From: Deltaproteobacteria bacterium TMED58 | GTDB taxonomy: Bacteria; Desulfobacterota_D; UBA1144 | NCBI GenBank assembly: GCA_002167555.2 | Contig: NHDL02000001.1 | Span: 96,740 to 104,190 of the forward strand | Direction: 5' to 3' | Length of the DNA: 7,451 nucleotides | In this document: piece by piece, positions 6,147 through 7,451 of the stretch | How positions within the stretch are numbered: the first letter of the stretch is position 1 | How the letters are laid out: each line of letters begins with the position of its first letter | Translations under genes and position numbers: made by a program | Notes under the pieces: generated by a model | What the model was told of the DNA's origin: nothing | Database searches by the model: none | Seen by the model: only the letters and a program-made list of their open reading frames with translations

Positions 6147-7092
6147 TTTTCATATATTTTTCGGCAATTGATATTCCAGATTTTATTGCACCACCAAAAT
6201 TTCCATTTGTGAATATATCCCCACACATGCCTATAAAATTATTCAGTCCTATGTTAAGGGAGTCATCATTGGGGTAGAAGTTTATAGGGATAGAATATCT
6301 CCATTTATGATTAGAGAGAATATTATATTTTTTGTTGAATATTATATCAAGCTCGGGTTTTAACATAGAATTTATCTCATCATATTCTTTTTCAAAATTT
6401 TTCACACTAAAATTAGTTGAACATATTAGGGTATAAAAGTTTTCTTTTTTAGATATGGTTTTCCTATAATTATCTGAAATAAAGCTAAAGTCATCAGATG
6501 GATTTTCCTGAAAAAATTCATAATTTAGATTAATAGAATTTTCTGATTCTATCATTAATATTATTCCGGGGGAATATTCCAAACTTCTAACTCCATTAAA
6601 TTTGTCGTTATCAATATTGACATTACTCCTATCTAGTATTTCTATTGATTGTTTGATAGGCGAGGAGAATATTATTGAATCAGAAATAATTTCTTGACCA
6701 TTTTCAAAAATTAGAGAAATTTTATCTTTATTTTCATTGATTCTAATAAGTTTAAATTCCTTGGAAACACTAAGATCTTTGCTTAGAAACTTTGGAATAC
6801 TAGTCATGCCATCATCTCCAATATATACATTTGGTACCTTAGTTTCTTTTAAGATATTATTTTTTATCAGACTTTTAATTTCAGGTAGATCATATATATC
6901 ATCTAATTTTAAATACTGAGCACCATGATCAAATTTACCCTCACTTGATCTTCTTGTAGCAAGCCTTCCACCTACTCCTCTAGACTTATCAAATAGTCGT
7001 ATATTTTTTAGTCCCCTTTTTTTTAGATGTAAAGCAGCAAAAATACCACTTATTCCACATCCTATAATTGATATCGATTTATCTAAATTCAT
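6136..7092 (-). CDS. Renalase-like NAD(P)/FAD-dependent oxidoreductase
   Basis: A 318-residue flavoprotein of the renalase family within the amine-oxidase superfamily. Visible motifs: Rossmann SIIGCGISGIFAA (8-20), DKSRGVGGRLATRR (35-48), FDHGAQY (54-60), HKWRYSIP (262-269) and the C-terminal FAD motif GMCGDIFTNGNFGGAIKSG (288-306). DKSRG-GGR-ATRR, FDHGAQY and HxWRY are hallmarks of bacterial renalases. A characterised Pseudomonas renalase oxidises 2- and 6-dihydro isomers of NAD(P)H, a repair of miscoded cofactor. Whether this protein does that or acts on another substrate is unknown, and its operon partners hint at a lipid- or membrane-linked job. It is the first gene of a four-gene minus-strand operon. 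No Shine-Dalgarno sequence is well placed (an AAGG lies about 16 nt upstream of the ATG). Length fits the family (310-340 aa). Confidence 0.87.
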   Translation of the reverse strand: MNLDKSISIIGCGISGIFAALHLKKRGLKNIRLFDKSRGVGGRLATRRSSEGKFDHGAQYLKLDDIYDLPEIKSLIKNNILKETKVPNVYIGDDGMTSIPKFLSKDLSVSKEFKLIRINENKDKISLIFENGQEIISDSIIFSSPIKQSIEILDRSNVNIDNDKFNGVRSLEYSPGIILMIESENSINLNYEFFQENPSDDFSFISDNYRKTISKKENFYTLICSTNFSVKNFEKEYDEINSMLKPELDIIFNKKYNILSNHKWRYSIPINFYPNDDSLNIGLNNFIGMCGDIFTNGNFGGAIKSGISIAEKYMKNEV

Positions 7093-7118
7093 ACTTTTAT
7101 ATATTAACCTTAATAAAA

Positions 7119-7124
7119 ATTATA
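7119..7124 (-). promoter_or_regulatory. Predicted -10 element of the renalase-like operon
   Basis: On the minus strand 7124-7119 reads TATAAT, 26 bases before the ATG at 7092. The -35 position (about 7142-7147) falls in the first codons of the divergent transporter gene and matches the consensus poorly. The element is one half of a palindrome shared with the opposing -10. Confidence 0.4.
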
Positions 7125-7132
7125 TATATAAT
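7119..7132. repeat. 14-bp perfect palindrome between divergent genes
   Basis: The 14 bases ATTATATATATAAT are identical to their own reverse complement and contain TATAAT on each strand. The palindrome sits inside the 46-bp gap between the renalase-like operon and the Nramp-like gene. It may be two abutting -10 elements, an operator, or simply low-complexity AT sequence. Confidence 0.6.
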
Positions 7133-7138
7133 AACTAA

Positions 7139-7451
7139 ATGTTAAAAAAAGTCAGAGATAAATTATCTCTTTTAGGACCCAGCATTCTGTGGGCATCTGC
7201 TGCAATTGGAGTTTCACATATTGTTCAGTCAACAAGGGCAGGTGCTACGTATGGCTATAGTTTAATTTTAATTGTCATACTAGCAAATGTATTAAAATAT
7301 CCTTTTTTTGAATTTGCGACCAGGTATACAGTTGTAAAGAATGAAACTGTTTTAGATGGATATAGAAGAATTGGTAAGTGGGCTATATATTTATATACAG
7401 CTTTAACAATTAGTACTATGTTTACAATACAGGCTGGTGTTACACTTGTCT
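7139..7451 (+). CDS. Nramp-superfamily transporter with altered metal motif, N-terminal fragment
   Basis: The first 104 codons of a gene running off the right edge. The start LSLLGPSILWASAAIGVSHIVQSTRAGATYGYSLI (9-43) aligns with the first membrane helix and following loop of Nramp/MntH proton-coupled divalent-metal transporters (GP-F-AAIAYVDPGNFATNIQAGA-FGY). KYPFFEFATRY (53-63) fits the second conserved helix (KYPxFExGxRY). In classical Nramps, Asp and Asn of DPGN bind the metal; here the aligned residues are G24-V25-S26-H27. It therefore belongs to a divergent branch whose substrate need not be Mn2+ or Fe2+. The ATG at 7139 is chosen because the homologous region begins about ten residues later and no in-frame alternative fits better. 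No ribosome-binding site is present; a TATAAT lies six bases upstream. Confidence 0.8.
   Translation, partial: MLKKVRDKLSLLGPSILWASAAIGVSHIVQSTRAGATYGYSLILIVILANVLKYPFFEFATRYTVVKNETVLDGYRRIGKWAIYLYTALTISTMFTIQAGVTLV

Larger units (their letters stand above)
7104..7132 (+). promoter_or_regulatory. Predicted promoter of the Nramp-like gene
   Basis: TTAACC (7104-7109; 4 of 6), a 17-bp spacer and a perfect TATAAT (7127-7132). The expected start coincides with the ATG at 7139, giving a leaderless message. No Shine-Dalgarno sequence precedes that ATG. Support is moderate because the region is almost pure A/T. Confidence 0.45.

Noticed and set aside
6737-6919. 60-codon open frame on the plus strand
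   Set aside because: It lies within the renalase-like gene opposite conserved coding sequence, with no start signals.
7111-7138. AT-rich tract as a replication origin or DNA unwinding element
   Set aside because: There are no DnaA boxes or iterons beside it. The whole window is AT-rich, and divergent promoters explain the tract.

Overview
The window is AT-rich and very compact: genes overlap at five junctions and the longest gene-free stretches are about 100 bp. It looks like a bacterium with a small, streamlined, probably marine genome. The lineage cannot be fixed from this sequence. The heat-shock sigma factor resembles the deltaproteobacterial/myxobacterial type (motifs WWIRAYIQ and NWSLVKIGTTQ) more than E. 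coli sigma-32, so a delta-like or SAR324-like lineage is my best guess, at low confidence.

Left part (1-1283) is housekeeping. The 3' end of alaS (plus strand) overlaps tail-to-tail with rpoH (minus strand) by 17 bp. A divergent promoter region follows, then a complete tRNA-Asn(GUU) with encoded CCA.

Middle part (1284-3487, plus strand) starts with a strong-looking promoter six bases after the tRNA. It precedes a small four-helix membrane protein of unknown function and then umuD-umuC, a complete pair for error-prone translesion DNA polymerase V. UmuD keeps the Ser/Lys dyad and an Ala-Gly cleavage site. UmuC keeps the metal-binding acidic residues. An extended -10 element lies directly before the umuD ATG, suggesting a second and possibly leaderless start. 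I saw no recognisable SOS box.

Right part (3482-7092, minus strand) is the least explained section. Four genes are joined by overlaps of 11, 4 and 4 bp in the order: renalase-like FAD enzyme, 352-aa polytopic membrane protein, second FAD oxidoreductase of the amine-oxidase/phytoene-desaturase superfamily, and 138-aa four-helix membrane protein with several histidines. Two flavoenzymes alternating with two membrane proteins, translationally coupled, suggest one membrane-associated redox pathway whose substrate is unknown. This is the best candidate for an undescribed system. Its last gene overlaps umuC tail-to-tail by 6 bp.

From 7139 to the right edge, a divergent gene encodes the N-terminus of an Nramp-superfamily transporter in which the hallmark metal-binding DPGN motif is replaced by GVSH. 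Its start and that of the renalase-like operon are separated by only 46 bp, centred on a 14-bp palindrome that reads TATAAT on both strands.
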